Shown here piece after piece: positions 1 to 4,962 of a DNA stretch of 5,239 nt. Position 1 is the first letter of the stretch; each line of letters opens with the position of its first letter. The position numbers were made by a program, and so were the translations under genes. The notes below the pieces were generated by a model. The model did not search any database. It was not told the DNA's origin and saw only the letters and a list, made by a program, of their open reading frames with translations. This DNA is from Candidatus Rifleibacteriota bacterium (GTDB lineage: Bacteria; UBP17; UBA6191; JACPRK01), in the NCBI GenBank assembly GCA_016213865.1, contig JACQZL010000183.1:1-5239 (forward strand), in the 5' to 3' direction.

Positions 1-402
1 CTGGATGCCTACGTCCCGGCCGGCCTTCTCGCTCAGGTACCACTTGTGATCGAGGACGCAGGGCCATTCCTCTTCGGCCGATTCCTCGGTGAGCTGGACG
101 CCCGCGAGCCGGGCCAGCAGCTTGACGTAGAACTGGTCGCTTTCGCCCTCGGGGATGGGCCGCACCACGAACGAGCGGTACGCATCCACGGCCGCCTCGA
201 GACCGTGCCGGAGGGTATCGACCACGGCCAATCCCTGGCGCTTGAGGTTGGGGATGTCCAGCGACTGGGCCCCTTCGTACGGGTGGATCGCGAACGTTCC
301 GCAATTGCGGCACGTGATCCAGATCTTGCCGGGCTCCTTGGCCTTCTCGAAGTACGAGATACCCGGGTAGTTTTCGGTGCCGCACTTGGAACAGATGAAC
401 AT
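1..402 (-). CDS. Zinc-ribbon protein of unknown function (3' end outside window)
   Basis: Reading leftward from an ATG at 402, the frame stays open to the window edge and gives 134 residues without a stop. The N-terminus MFICSKCGTE and a second CRNCG at residues 31-35 form two CxxC knuckles (C4, C7, C31, C34), as in a zinc ribbon that binds one structural zinc ion. After the ribbon come a soluble, mixed-charge helical stretch (about residues 50-110) and the motif LDHKWYLSEKAGRDVG near residues 117-132. No signal peptide or membrane segment is visible, so it is probably cytoplasmic. The start is supported by GGAG (plus-strand ctcc, 408-411) five bases upstream and by a promoter about 30 bases before that. 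The HKWYLSEKAGRDVG motif reminds me of the end of DUF4032-type proteins, but that is memory, not a search. Function is unknown. The opposite-strand frames here have no start signal or motif and were not called. Confidence 0.75.
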   Translation of the reverse strand, partial: MFICSKCGTENYPGISYFEKAKEPGKIWITCRNCGTFAIHPYEGAQSLDIPNLKRQGLAVVDTLRHGLEAAVDAYRSFVVRPIPEGESDQFYVKLLARLAGVQLTEESAEEEWPCVLDHKWYLSEKAGRDVGIQ

Positions 403-407
403 GGGAA

Positions 408-411
408 CTCC
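408..411 (-). promoter_or_regulatory. Ribosome binding site of the zinc-ribbon gene
   Basis: On the minus strand GGAG lies five bases before the ATG at 402. It is the only Shine-Dalgarno-like match nearby and fixes the start directly ahead of the first CxxC pair. Confidence 0.65.
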
Positions 412-437
412 AGTCTTCGATTCGGAAATGCGCCGCG

Positions 438-466
438 AGTATAGGGCGTCGGCCGCCCACGGTCAA
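438..466 (-). promoter_or_regulatory. Sigma70-type promoter of the zinc-ribbon gene
   Basis: On the minus strand the -35 hexamer TTGACC (461-466) is separated by exactly 17 bases from the -10 hexamer TATACT (438-443). Each hexamer differs from consensus (TTGACA, TATAAT) at one position. Transcription would start near 431, leaving a leader of about 30 bases before the ATG at 402. The placement, spacing and match to consensus make this a strong housekeeping promoter candidate. Confidence 0.82.
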
Positions 467-529
467 GCCGGGGCCGTGGAGGGGTGCATACTCTGCGCAT
501 GGGTAGTCTGATGGCTCATCCAGAGCCGG

Positions 530-578
530 AACCGGTGGCCGGTGACAGGCAACCGGTTGCCAGTAGCCAGTAGCCGGT
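530..578 (+). repeat. Heptanucleotide tandem array, seven units
   Basis: Seven consecutive 7-base units: aaccggt, ggccggt, gacaggc, aaccggt, tgccagt, agccagt, agccggt. Most units follow the pattern N(A/G)CC(G/A)GT; the third is the most diverged. The array lies inside the left half of the inverted repeat. Short heptamer arrays (STRR-type) are known in cyanobacteria and other bacteria, but this unit is not one I can assign to a named family. Confidence 0.75.
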
Positions 579-723
579 GATGCCGGATCGCCGGCAGGCT
601 GCGGACGGTTGGCAAGGGGATCATCATCCAGCGGCAGCCTCGCGCTCGCGTGGTCCCATCTGCGGGCTCGTTCGGCGTCCCCTGCGAACCAACCAGCAAC
701 CCATCTGGAGCCTGGCATCGAAC

Positions 724-758
724 CCTCGCTACCGGCTACCGGCCACCGGCACCCTGTT
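724..758 (-). repeat. Heptanucleotide tandem array, inverted partner
   Basis: Read on the minus strand the units are aacaggg, tgccggt, ggccggt, agccggt, agcgagg. The three central units (731-751) fit the same consensus as the array at 530-578, and the outer two are degenerate. The opposite orientation and symmetric position support an inverted duplication of one ancestral array. Confidence 0.65.
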
Positions 759-809
759 CCGGCAGCACTCGGAGAACTACCCACGCGCAGAGCATGCACC
801 CGGGCGGCG

Positions 810-950
810 GGAGCATGTCGGTAGCCTGGTAAGCCACCGACAACACCGGAAAAACGTAGGGGCGGGGCTTGCCCCCGCCCGCAGGTCGGGCGGCTACAAG
901 TGCTGCCCCTGCACGGTTCCCAGGCCAGGGACATGCTCCCCCGGGCGGCG
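810..950. repeat. Palindromic intergenic repeat with competing hairpins
   Basis: The core at 856-897 can form two mutually exclusive hairpins. One pairs 860-867 with 872-880, eight pairs with a one-base bulge. The other pairs 875-881 perfectly with 887-893 around a five-base loop. The core is bounded by gtag (856-859) and ctac (894-897). Further out, 810-819 and 930-939 are a perfect 10-bp inverted repeat, and the ten bases ccgggcggcg occur directly repeated at 800-809 and 941-950. GC-rich palindromes of the form GTAGGGGCGGGGCTTGCCCC recur between genes in many GC-rich environmental genomes, from general knowledge. It lies just upstream of the tRNA promoter and has no T-run, so it is not a clear terminator. 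Confidence 0.6.
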
Positions 951-956
951 ACGCGC

Positions 957-985
957 TTGACTTGAGCGCGGTGCTCGGCTACACT
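957..985 (+). promoter_or_regulatory. Sigma70-type promoter of tRNA-Arg
   Basis: The -35 hexamer TTGACT (957-962) and the -10 hexamer TACACT (980-985) are exactly 17 bases apart. Transcription would begin near 992, only about five bases before the mature tRNA 5' end at 997. Such a short leader is usual for a single tRNA gene. No other gene follows on the plus strand. Confidence 0.8.
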
Positions 986-996
986 CTGGCGCGGCT

Positions 997-1071
997 GGGC
1001 CCTTAGCTCAACGGATAGAGCGCCGGCCTCCGGAGCCGTAGATAGGCGTTCGATTCGCCTAGGGCCCACCA
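997..1071 (+). tRNA. tRNA-Arg, anticodon CCG
   Basis: A complete cloverleaf. The acceptor stem pairs gggccct (997-1003) perfectly with agggccc (1061-1067). The D-stem is gctc/gagc (1006-1009, 1018-1021). The anticodon loop is ctccgga (1028-1034) with anticodon CCG at 1030-1032, which reads the arginine codon CGG. The T-stem is aggcg/cgcct (1044-1048, 1056-1060) around the loop ttcgatt. The discriminator base is A (1068) and CCA is encoded (1069-1071). The outermost anticodon-stem pair (1023 with 1039) is a C-U mismatch, and the other four pairs are intact. The gene converges on the prepilin gene, whose stop lies 33 bases beyond the CCA, with no clear terminator between them. Confidence 0.97.
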
Positions 1072-1103
1072 CCCGATTCCGGACCGGGGGGAAGACTGGG
1101 GGT

Positions 1104-1403
1104 TCAGCGACCCTCTTCGACGAGCGCGAGCTCGCGCGGCCGGGCCTTGGCCGTCACCCGGTCCCTGGCGCTCCTGCCGCTGGCGGCGATTCCCCCCGAT
1201 TCCTCGGCGACCGATACGACTTCGCTGGCGGCTTCGCTCCGGAATTCCACACCGATGGCATCGGCGGAAGCCTTGAAGAGCATTTCGACCTGTGAGCCGG
1301 TTCTCCGCGTGGCGGCCTGCGCGATGAGGGCGATGAGGGCGATAATCAGGAGCCACTCGACAGTGCCTTGTCCTTTGCGGTTTCTGTGAAACTTGGCGGT
1401 CAC
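1104..1403 (-). CDS. Short class III (Flp/TadE-like) prepilin
   Basis: A 99-residue product. An 11-residue basic leader, MTAKFHRNRKG, is followed by QGTVEWLLIIALIALIAQAA. Cleavage after Gly11 would leave glutamate at mature position +5 ahead of a hydrophobic helix (residues 17-31), the signature of substrates of TadV/CpaA or PilD-type prepilin peptidases. After processing such proteins assemble into, or prime, type IV-like pili. The mature protein of 88 residues is longer than a typical Flp major pilin (about 50-60), and its polar, Ala/Ser/Glu-rich tail has no cysteines, so a minor pilin or TadE-like role is equally possible. I chose the GTG at 1403 because GAGG (1412-1415) sits eight bases upstream and the leader length is then right; an upstream GTG at 1439 adds 12 residues without such support. 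It starts 32 bases after the preceding gene's stop, so the two are probably co-transcribed. No tad assembly genes are visible in the window. Confidence 0.8.
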   Translation of the reverse strand: MTAKFHRNRKGQGTVEWLLIIALIALIAQAATRRTGSQVEMLFKASADAIGVEFRSEAASEVVSVAEESGGIAASGRSARDRVTAKARPRELALVEEGR

Positions 1404-1435
1404 CGTACTCACCTCGAGAGAAGAATCCAGGGCCC

Positions 1436-2113
1436 TCACAGGGCCTTCCAGTTGGGGGACCAGAACGCGAAGGTGTCGACGACCCAGCGGCCATCTTCCT
1501 GGGTCATCTCGAAATAGCCGTTGGCGTGCCCTCGCTCGAAGGACATCTGGTACGAGAGCTGGCAGCCGGTGCCAAGGAGCGAGGCCGAGCTGCTCGTCAA
1601 CTGGAAGGAGTTGAGCTTCCCGAGCTTGTTCTGCAGCAGACGGATGTCTCGATCGAAGCGGTCGGGCGGCTCGGCTTCCTTCAGCCAGCTCGAGAAGAAC
1701 CGCTCGCGGCCCCCTCCCCAGGTCGAAAGGCTGCCGGCCCGCAGGAACTCGCGGGCCGAGGAGCCGGCGGCGGTGGTCAGCTCGCGCTGCTGGAACATCA
1801 CGCAGGCGGCCAGCACGGCCAGTCCGGCGGCCAGGGCCCGCCCCAGCTTGGCCAGCTTGCGCTTGAGCTGCCAGGCTCGGCGGACCTTGGCGGCGTCGTT
1901 GATGACCGACGGAAGGCTCGACGCGGTCACGGGCGCCTCCACCCTGGAGTTCGCGGTCCGGCTCGCAACCCGCCAGATGCGCCGGTGGGGCTCGGCCGCT
2001 TCGATCCGGCGGATCTCCTCCAGCAGCGAGCGTCGCCGTCGAGGTTGTTCAGATTCCGGACGCGCTGTCCTGGTTCCGTTTCTGCCCATCTGCACGCTCA
2101 TCGTCTCGCTCAC
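1436..2113 (-). CDS. Single-pass membrane protein, unknown function
   Basis: A 225-residue product that I cannot assign to a family with confidence. The N-terminal third is charged and Arg-rich (including RPESEQPRRRRSLLEEIRRIE) and presumably cytoplasmic. It ends in a basic stretch before one hydrophobic segment at about residues 91-107 (LGRALAAGLAVLAACVMF). The remaining roughly 115 residues would lie outside the membrane. Their end, CQLSYQMSFERGHANGYFEMT followed by EDGRWVVDTF, looks like the strands of a small NTF2-like (DUF4019/DUF4878-like) domain; this is pattern resemblance only. The start is uncertain. The GTG at 2113 has AAGG seven bases upstream, while the ATG at 2101 (221 residues) has only a weak site. 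The frame extends to an ATG at 2239, but that stretch reads like non-coding DNA and overlaps a sigma54-like promoter. Its stop lies 32 bases from the prepilin start, suggesting a two-gene unit and perhaps a pilus-accessory role. Confidence 0.72.
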   Translation of the reverse strand: MSETMSVQMGRNGTRTARPESEQPRRRRSLLEEIRRIEAAEPHRRIWRVASRTANSRVEAPVTASSLPSVINDAAKVRRAWQLKRKLAKLGRALAAGLAVLAACVMFQQRELTTAAGSSAREFLRAGSLSTWGGGRERFFSSWLKEAEPPDRFDRDIRLLQNKLGKLNSFQLTSSSASLLGTGCQLSYQMSFERGHANGYFEMTQEDGRWVVDTFAFWSPNWKAL

Positions 2114-2188
2114 TGGTCGGCCTTGCCTTTCTGATGCGGATTCTCGAGGTTTTGAAGGGGTTGTGGCTCTCTCGACGGGCCTTACAGA

Positions 2189-2204
2189 AACAATCCCCGT
2201 GCCA
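2189..2204 (-). promoter_or_regulatory. Sigma54-type promoter candidate for the membrane protein/prepilin pair
   Basis: On the minus strand the site reads TGGCACGGGGATTGTT. The RpoN consensus is TGGCACG-N4-TTGC(A/T). The -24 element is a full match and the spacing between GG and the -12 dinucleotide is the required ten bases. The only deviation is T for C in the -12 GC. Transcription would start near 2178, giving a leader of about 65-77 bases. Some pilin genes are RpoN-dependent, which suits the downstream prepilin. Enhancer sites for an activator were not identified. Confidence 0.5.
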
Positions 2205-2246
2205 GCTCGCGTTCGACATGATTCCCCGGCGAAGGGCATGAGGAAT

Positions 2247-2282
2247 GGGCCCCGCGGAGAGACGCCACCCGCCGCGGGGCCC
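2247..2282 (-). terminator. GC-rich hairpin after recJ
   Basis: The 11-base arms gggccccgcgg (2247-2257) and ccgcggggccc (2272-2282) are perfectly complementary around a 14-base loop. The hairpin begins 12 bases past the recJ stop codon. On the minus strand it is not followed by a T-run, so it is not a canonical intrinsic terminator. It could stabilise the recJ mRNA 3' end or pause transcription, and it marks the recJ unit off from the next gene. Confidence 0.5.
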
Positions 2283-2294
2283 CAGCGCCGGGCC

Positions 2295-4028
2295 TCAGAT
2301 CGCCGGTCGCACGGCCTGCAGCTTCATCTGCAGGATCTCCCTGCCACCCCAGACGTCGGGCTCCAGGCGAAAGGCCAGGTCGAGGAGCGACGTGGACTTC
2401 ATCGCGTCCGCCACGTCCGTTCCCAGGTTGAAGCCGACGTTGCCGACGTTCCCGGGGAACTGAGGCGAGTGGAGCCGCACGTGCTTGCCGGCACCCCCCA
2501 GCCGATCGACGCGCGAGACGGAGACGCGCCGCATCGCCAGGAGCGGAGCCGGATTGCCCTTCCCGAACGGAGCGAGGGAGTCCAGGTCGGCCTTGAGCGC
2601 CTCGACGAGGACCTCGGGGGTGACGACCGCGGCGATCGCGACCGGCGGGACGGGGGGCTCGGCCGTGAGGTTCGCGGAGACGGCGGCCGCCTCCAGCGCT
2701 TCGGATAGCCGATCGAGCCGCGCGCAGTCCAGGGTCAAGCCCACGGCCATCGCGTGGCCTCCGTAGCGCGTCAGCAACTCGCGAGCGCCGGACAGGGCCC
2801 CGACCAGGTCGAACCCCTCGACGCTGCGCCCGGAGCCCGTCGCCGTCTTCCCATTCGAGGCGAGCACCAGGAACGGCTTGTGGAACTTCTCGCGAAGGCG
2901 CTGCGCCACCAGCCCCATCAGCCCCTTCTTGTCGGTCTCGAGCACCACGACCGGGAGCGTCCGTCGAGTCCAGTCGTCGCTTCGGGCCAGGGCCCGGTCC
3001 AGCAACTCCGAGACCTGCCGGATCCGTTGCAGGTTGATGCCGTGCAGCCTCAGGGCGATCTGGCTCGCGACGTCCGCCTTGCGCGCCATGAGCAGCTCGA
3101 GGGCCACGCGGTGGTCGTCGATCCGGCCTGCCGAGTTCAGCTTCGGGCAGATCTTGAACCCGACGTGGTCCACGGTCATGCGCACGCCCGCCAGCCGCTC
3201 CAGACCCAACAGGGCCTTCAGCCCGGCGTGTACGGTGTGCCCGAGCTGGCCCAGCCCTTCGCGCACCAGGATGCGGTTCTCGCCCAGCAGGGGCGCCATG
3301 TCGGCGATCGTGCCGATGGCGACCATGTCCAGGCAGTTGGCGAGGAAGCCGCGCGCCGCCTCGTCCTTGTCCGGGAGCGCCGACGTCGCCAACAGGGCCT
3401 GGCCCAGCTTGAAGGCGACCCCGACGCCACAGAGGTCGGGGAACGGATACTCGCGTCCCGGCAACCGGGGATGGAGGATCAGCGTGTCGTCAGGCAGGGT
3501 CTCGGGCAACGTGTGGTGATCCGTGACGATCACGGTCATCCCCAGGCCCCTGGCGTAGGCCACCTCGTCGACGGCGCTGACCCCGTTGTCCACGGTTACC
3601 AGGAGGCGCATGCCGCGCTCGAAGAGTTGCCGGATCGCCTCGCGGTTGAGGCCGTAGCCCGCCGACATCCGGTCGGGAATGTAGACCTCGCACGTGGCCC
3701 CCAGCCGTTTCAGGACCCAGAAGAGGAGCGTCGCCGCCGTCATCCCGTCCACGTCGTAGTCGCCGTAGACGACGATCGGTTCCTCCTCGCGTATGGAACG
3801 GTGGATCCGCGCGCAGATCGCCTCCATCGACGGCAGAAGGAAGGGGTCGTGCAATCCCTCCAGGCCTGTCGTCAGGAAGCCGCGGGCGGCCTCGCCGTCG
3901 GAGAAGCCCAGTCCGTCGAGGACGTCGGCCACCAGGCGGGAACAACCCAGTTGATCCGAGAGCCGGCGGCTCCCGCTGCTGGGCCCCGCGGGGAACTTCC
4001 ATTCACGTTCGGGAGCTTGCACGGCCAT
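2295..4028 (-). CDS. recJ: Single-stranded-DNA-specific exonuclease RecJ
   Basis: A 577-residue DHH-family nuclease, the same length as E. coli RecJ, which degrades single-stranded DNA 5' to 3' in recombinational and mismatch repair in the cytoplasm with Mn2+/Mg2+. Motif I is YGDYDVDGMTA (88-98), motif II VTVDNG (144-149) and motif III VTDHH (168-172). These are followed by DMVAIGTIADMAPL (234-247) and CPKLNSAGRIDD (294-305). The DHHA1 part contains GSGRS (398-402) and YGGHAMAVGLTL (422-433). The end (about 470-577, with LAPFGKGNPAPLLAMR) is the RecJ OB-fold. The expected metal-binding Asp and His residues are all present. One oddity: where many RecJ proteins have a His before GVIGIVA, this one reads TDKKGLMGLVA. 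The ATG at 4028 is chosen because RecJ homology begins right after it, although its ribosome site is weak. The frame is open back to a GTG at 4328, but that stretch contains a palindromic repeat. The upstream neighbour is a comEA-like gene. Confidence 0.95.
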   Translation of the reverse strand: MAVQAPEREWKFPAGPSSGSRRLSDQLGCSRLVADVLDGLGFSDGEAARGFLTTGLEGLHDPFLLPSMEAICARIHRSIREEEPIVVYGDYDVDGMTAATLLFWVLKRLGATCEVYIPDRMSAGYGLNREAIRQLFERGMRLLVTVDNGVSAVDEVAYARGLGMTVIVTDHHTLPETLPDDTLILHPRLPGREYPFPDLCGVGVAFKLGQALLATSALPDKDEAARGFLANCLDMVAIGTIADMAPLLGENRILVREGLGQLGHTVHAGLKALLGLERLAGVRMTVDHVGFKICPKLNSAGRIDDHRVALELLMARKADVASQIALRLHGINLQRIRQVSELLDRALARSDDWTRRTLPVVVLETDKKGLMGLVAQRLREKFHKPFLVLASNGKTATGSGRSVEGFDLVGALSGARELLTRYGGHAMAVGLTLDCARLDRLSEALEAAAVSANLTAEPPVPPVAIAAVVTPEVLVEALKADLDSLAPFGKGNPAPLLAMRRVSVSRVDRLGGAGKHVRLHSPQFPGNVGNVGFNLGTDVADAMKSTSLLDLAFRLEPDVWGGREILQMKLQAVRPAI

Positions 4029-4054
4029 CGCCAGCTTATCAGACCGTAGGGTGG

Positions 4055-4144
4055 CCCCCTCCGTCCGTCCTTCGAGACGCGCTCCTGACACTGAGGAATG
4101 CTGGTCAGTTTCTGCGGAGCGCTCCTCAGGACGAACGGAGGGGG
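4055..4144. repeat. REP-like palindromic repeat upstream of recJ
   Basis: The outer arms at 4055-4071 and 4128-4144 are complementary at 16 of 17 bases. Inner arms continue the fold: gcgctcc (4079-4085) pairs with ggagcgc (4116-4122), and ctgac (4084-4088) with gtcag (4104-4108); these two inner options overlap slightly. The sequences CCTTCGAGACGC and GCTCCTCAGGAC resemble a palindromic repeat found between genes in alphaproteobacteria and other environmental genomes, from general knowledge and not checked here. It could fold as a long hairpin in a comEA-recJ transcript. Its presence argues that DNA upstream of 4028 is intergenic. Confidence 0.72.
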
Positions 4145-4167
4145 ATAAACCCGCCATCCAGTCTTGT

Positions 4168-4183
4168 TGGCGGGCGCCCGCCA
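4168..4183. repeat. Perfect 16-bp palindrome in the comEA-recJ gap
   Basis: The sequence tggcgggcgcccgcca is its own reverse complement, with no spacer. It lies 24 bases from the REP-like element. It could be an operator for a dimeric regulator, or chance in GC-rich DNA. The rest of 4184-4329 shows no other feature I can support. Confidence 0.35.
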
Positions 4184-4329
4184 CGGTAGGTCGAAGGGAC
4201 CTCTCCCGGGCTCGATGCTCGACCGTCGGGCCTGGAGGCCGAATCGAAGGCAAACCGTCCTGCGGCTCCGGGCCGCGGGGCTTCTTGGGCGCCACGCACT
4301 CGCATCCATGGAGAGTCATAACGTCCACC

Positions 4330-4923
4330 TCACTTCACTTGCACGAACGGACGCAGCGTCTCGCCGCGGCGGCCCGACAACCCCTTGATCCGCTTCAGCT
4401 CCGAGAAGGTCCGGAAGGGCCCGTGCCGCACCCGATGGGCGACGATCCGGGCGGCCAGCACGGGACCGATACCCGGCAGGGCCGTCAACTCCTCGACGTC
4501 CGCCGAGTTCAGGTCCAGGACCGGGGGCGCCGTGGTCCCCGGACCGGCAGCCGCTCCGGAACGTGGGCCGGTCGGTCGCTGCGCGCGCACGACCGGTGCC
4601 CCGGGTCGGTGCGGCGACTCCGGCGCTGGCGGGCGCTGAGCGCCCCCGCCACCGGAGGCCGCGGCCCCCGTGGGCCGGCACTCCAGTTGTCCGCGCAGGC
4701 GTTCGACGAGCTTCGGGCCGACGCCCCGGACCCTCGACAGCTCGCCGGCCGAGCGGAAGTCGCCCCGTTCGGCGCGATCGGTCAGGATGGCGTCCGCCAG
4801 CCTCGGACCGATACCCGGAAGCGCCAGGAGCTCGGTGAAAGTGCACGAATTGACGTCCACGCCGGCCCAGACGCGCGTCGCCGCGCAAAGGACCACCGTG
4901 AACCGCAAGCAGAGCCGCCACAT
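4330..4923 (-). CDS. Secreted ComEA-like protein with two helix-hairpin-helix domains
   Basis: A 197-residue product. The N-terminus MWRLCLRFTVVLCAATRVWA looks like a signal peptide with a possible cleavage after VWA (residue 20), though an Arg at position 7 interrupts the hydrophobic core and an uncleaved anchor is possible. Two ComEA-type helix-hairpin-helix domains follow, at residues 22-81 (VDVNSCTFTELLALPGIGP, then RVRGVGPKLVE) and 136-197 (LDLNSADVEELTALPGIGP). They are joined by a Pro/Gly/Ala-rich linker of about 55 residues. Such domains bind the DNA backbone without sequence specificity; ComEA is the extracytoplasmic DNA receptor of natural transformation. Most ComEA proteins have one such domain, so the tandem pair is less usual. 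In the second domain the last hairpin is degenerate (GLSGRRGE where GIGPKxxE is expected). The ATG at 4923 has an excellent ribosome site and sits directly before the signal sequence. No comEC/comF or pseudopilin genes are in view, so the role in uptake is inferred from the family. Confidence 0.92.
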   Translation of the reverse strand: MWRLCLRFTVVLCAATRVWAGVDVNSCTFTELLALPGIGPRLADAILTDRAERGDFRSAGELSRVRGVGPKLVERLRGQLECRPTGAAASGGGGAQRPPAPESPHRPGAPVVRAQRPTGPRSGAAAGPGTTAPPVLDLNSADVEELTALPGIGPVLAARIVAHRVRHGPFRTFSELKRIKGLSGRRGETLRPFVQVK

Positions 4924-4928
4924 GAAGA

Positions 4929-4934
4929 CCTCCT
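4929..4934 (-). promoter_or_regulatory. Strong ribosome binding site of the comEA-like gene
   Basis: On the minus strand AGGAGG, within GAGGAGGT, lies five bases before the ATG at 4923. It is the best Shine-Dalgarno match in the window. It rules out the upstream GTG at 4962, which would also put 13 polar residues before the signal peptide. Confidence 0.88.
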
Positions 4935-4941
4935 CGGATCG

Positions 4942-4960
4942 GGCCGCCGTCGTGGCGGCC
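4942..4960 (-). promoter_or_regulatory. Leader hairpin before the comEA-like ribosome site
   Basis: The arms ggccgcc (4942-4948) and ggcggcc (4954-4960) are perfectly complementary around a five-base loop. In the transcript this all-GC stem ends seven bases before the AGGAGG. It could influence translation initiation or mRNA stability. No switch partner was found. Confidence 0.4.
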
Positions 4961-4962
4961 AC

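Larger units (their letters stand above)
482..801. repeat. Mirror-symmetric intergenic repeat with 26-bp inverted arms
   Basis: The left arm (482-507) and right arm (776-801) are inverted copies matching at 24 of 26 bases. Moving inward, each arm is followed by GCCGGAAC-like sequence and a heptamer array. The inner edges carry gatgcc (579-584) and its complement ggcatc (714-719). The left and right halves are therefore diverged inverted duplicates around a centre of about 130 bases (585-713) with no recognisable content. No transposase, convincing open frame or start signal is present. The layout resembles a non-autonomous, MITE-like or REP-like element, but no family is recognised and target-site duplications were not identified. 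Confidence 0.7.

Noticed and set aside
46..444. Plus-strand open frame of 132 residues
   Set aside because: It is antisense to the zinc-ribbon gene, has no ribosome site and no recognisable motif, and runs through the minus-strand promoter.
463..699. Minus-strand open frame containing LLATGNRLPVTGHR
   Set aside because: This is translation of the heptamer array. The related peptide THAQSMHP also appears on the other strand at the right arm, which shows that it comes from the inverted repeat and not from coding.
997..1071. tRNA-Arg as an integration site for a mobile element
   Set aside because: No second copy of the tRNA 3' end was found in the window and no integrase is present. The repeats lie on the 5' side of the tRNA.
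2114..2239. N-terminal extension of the membrane-protein gene to the ATG at 2239
   Set aside because: There is no ribosome site before 2239, the peptide is Arg/Ser/Pro-rich without structure, and the stretch overlaps the sigma54-like site.
2754..4049. Plus-strand open frame of 431 residues opposite recJ
   Set aside because: It is the antisense shadow of a highly GC-biased recJ. The peptide is rich in Arg/Gln/His/Pro with no motif or start signal.
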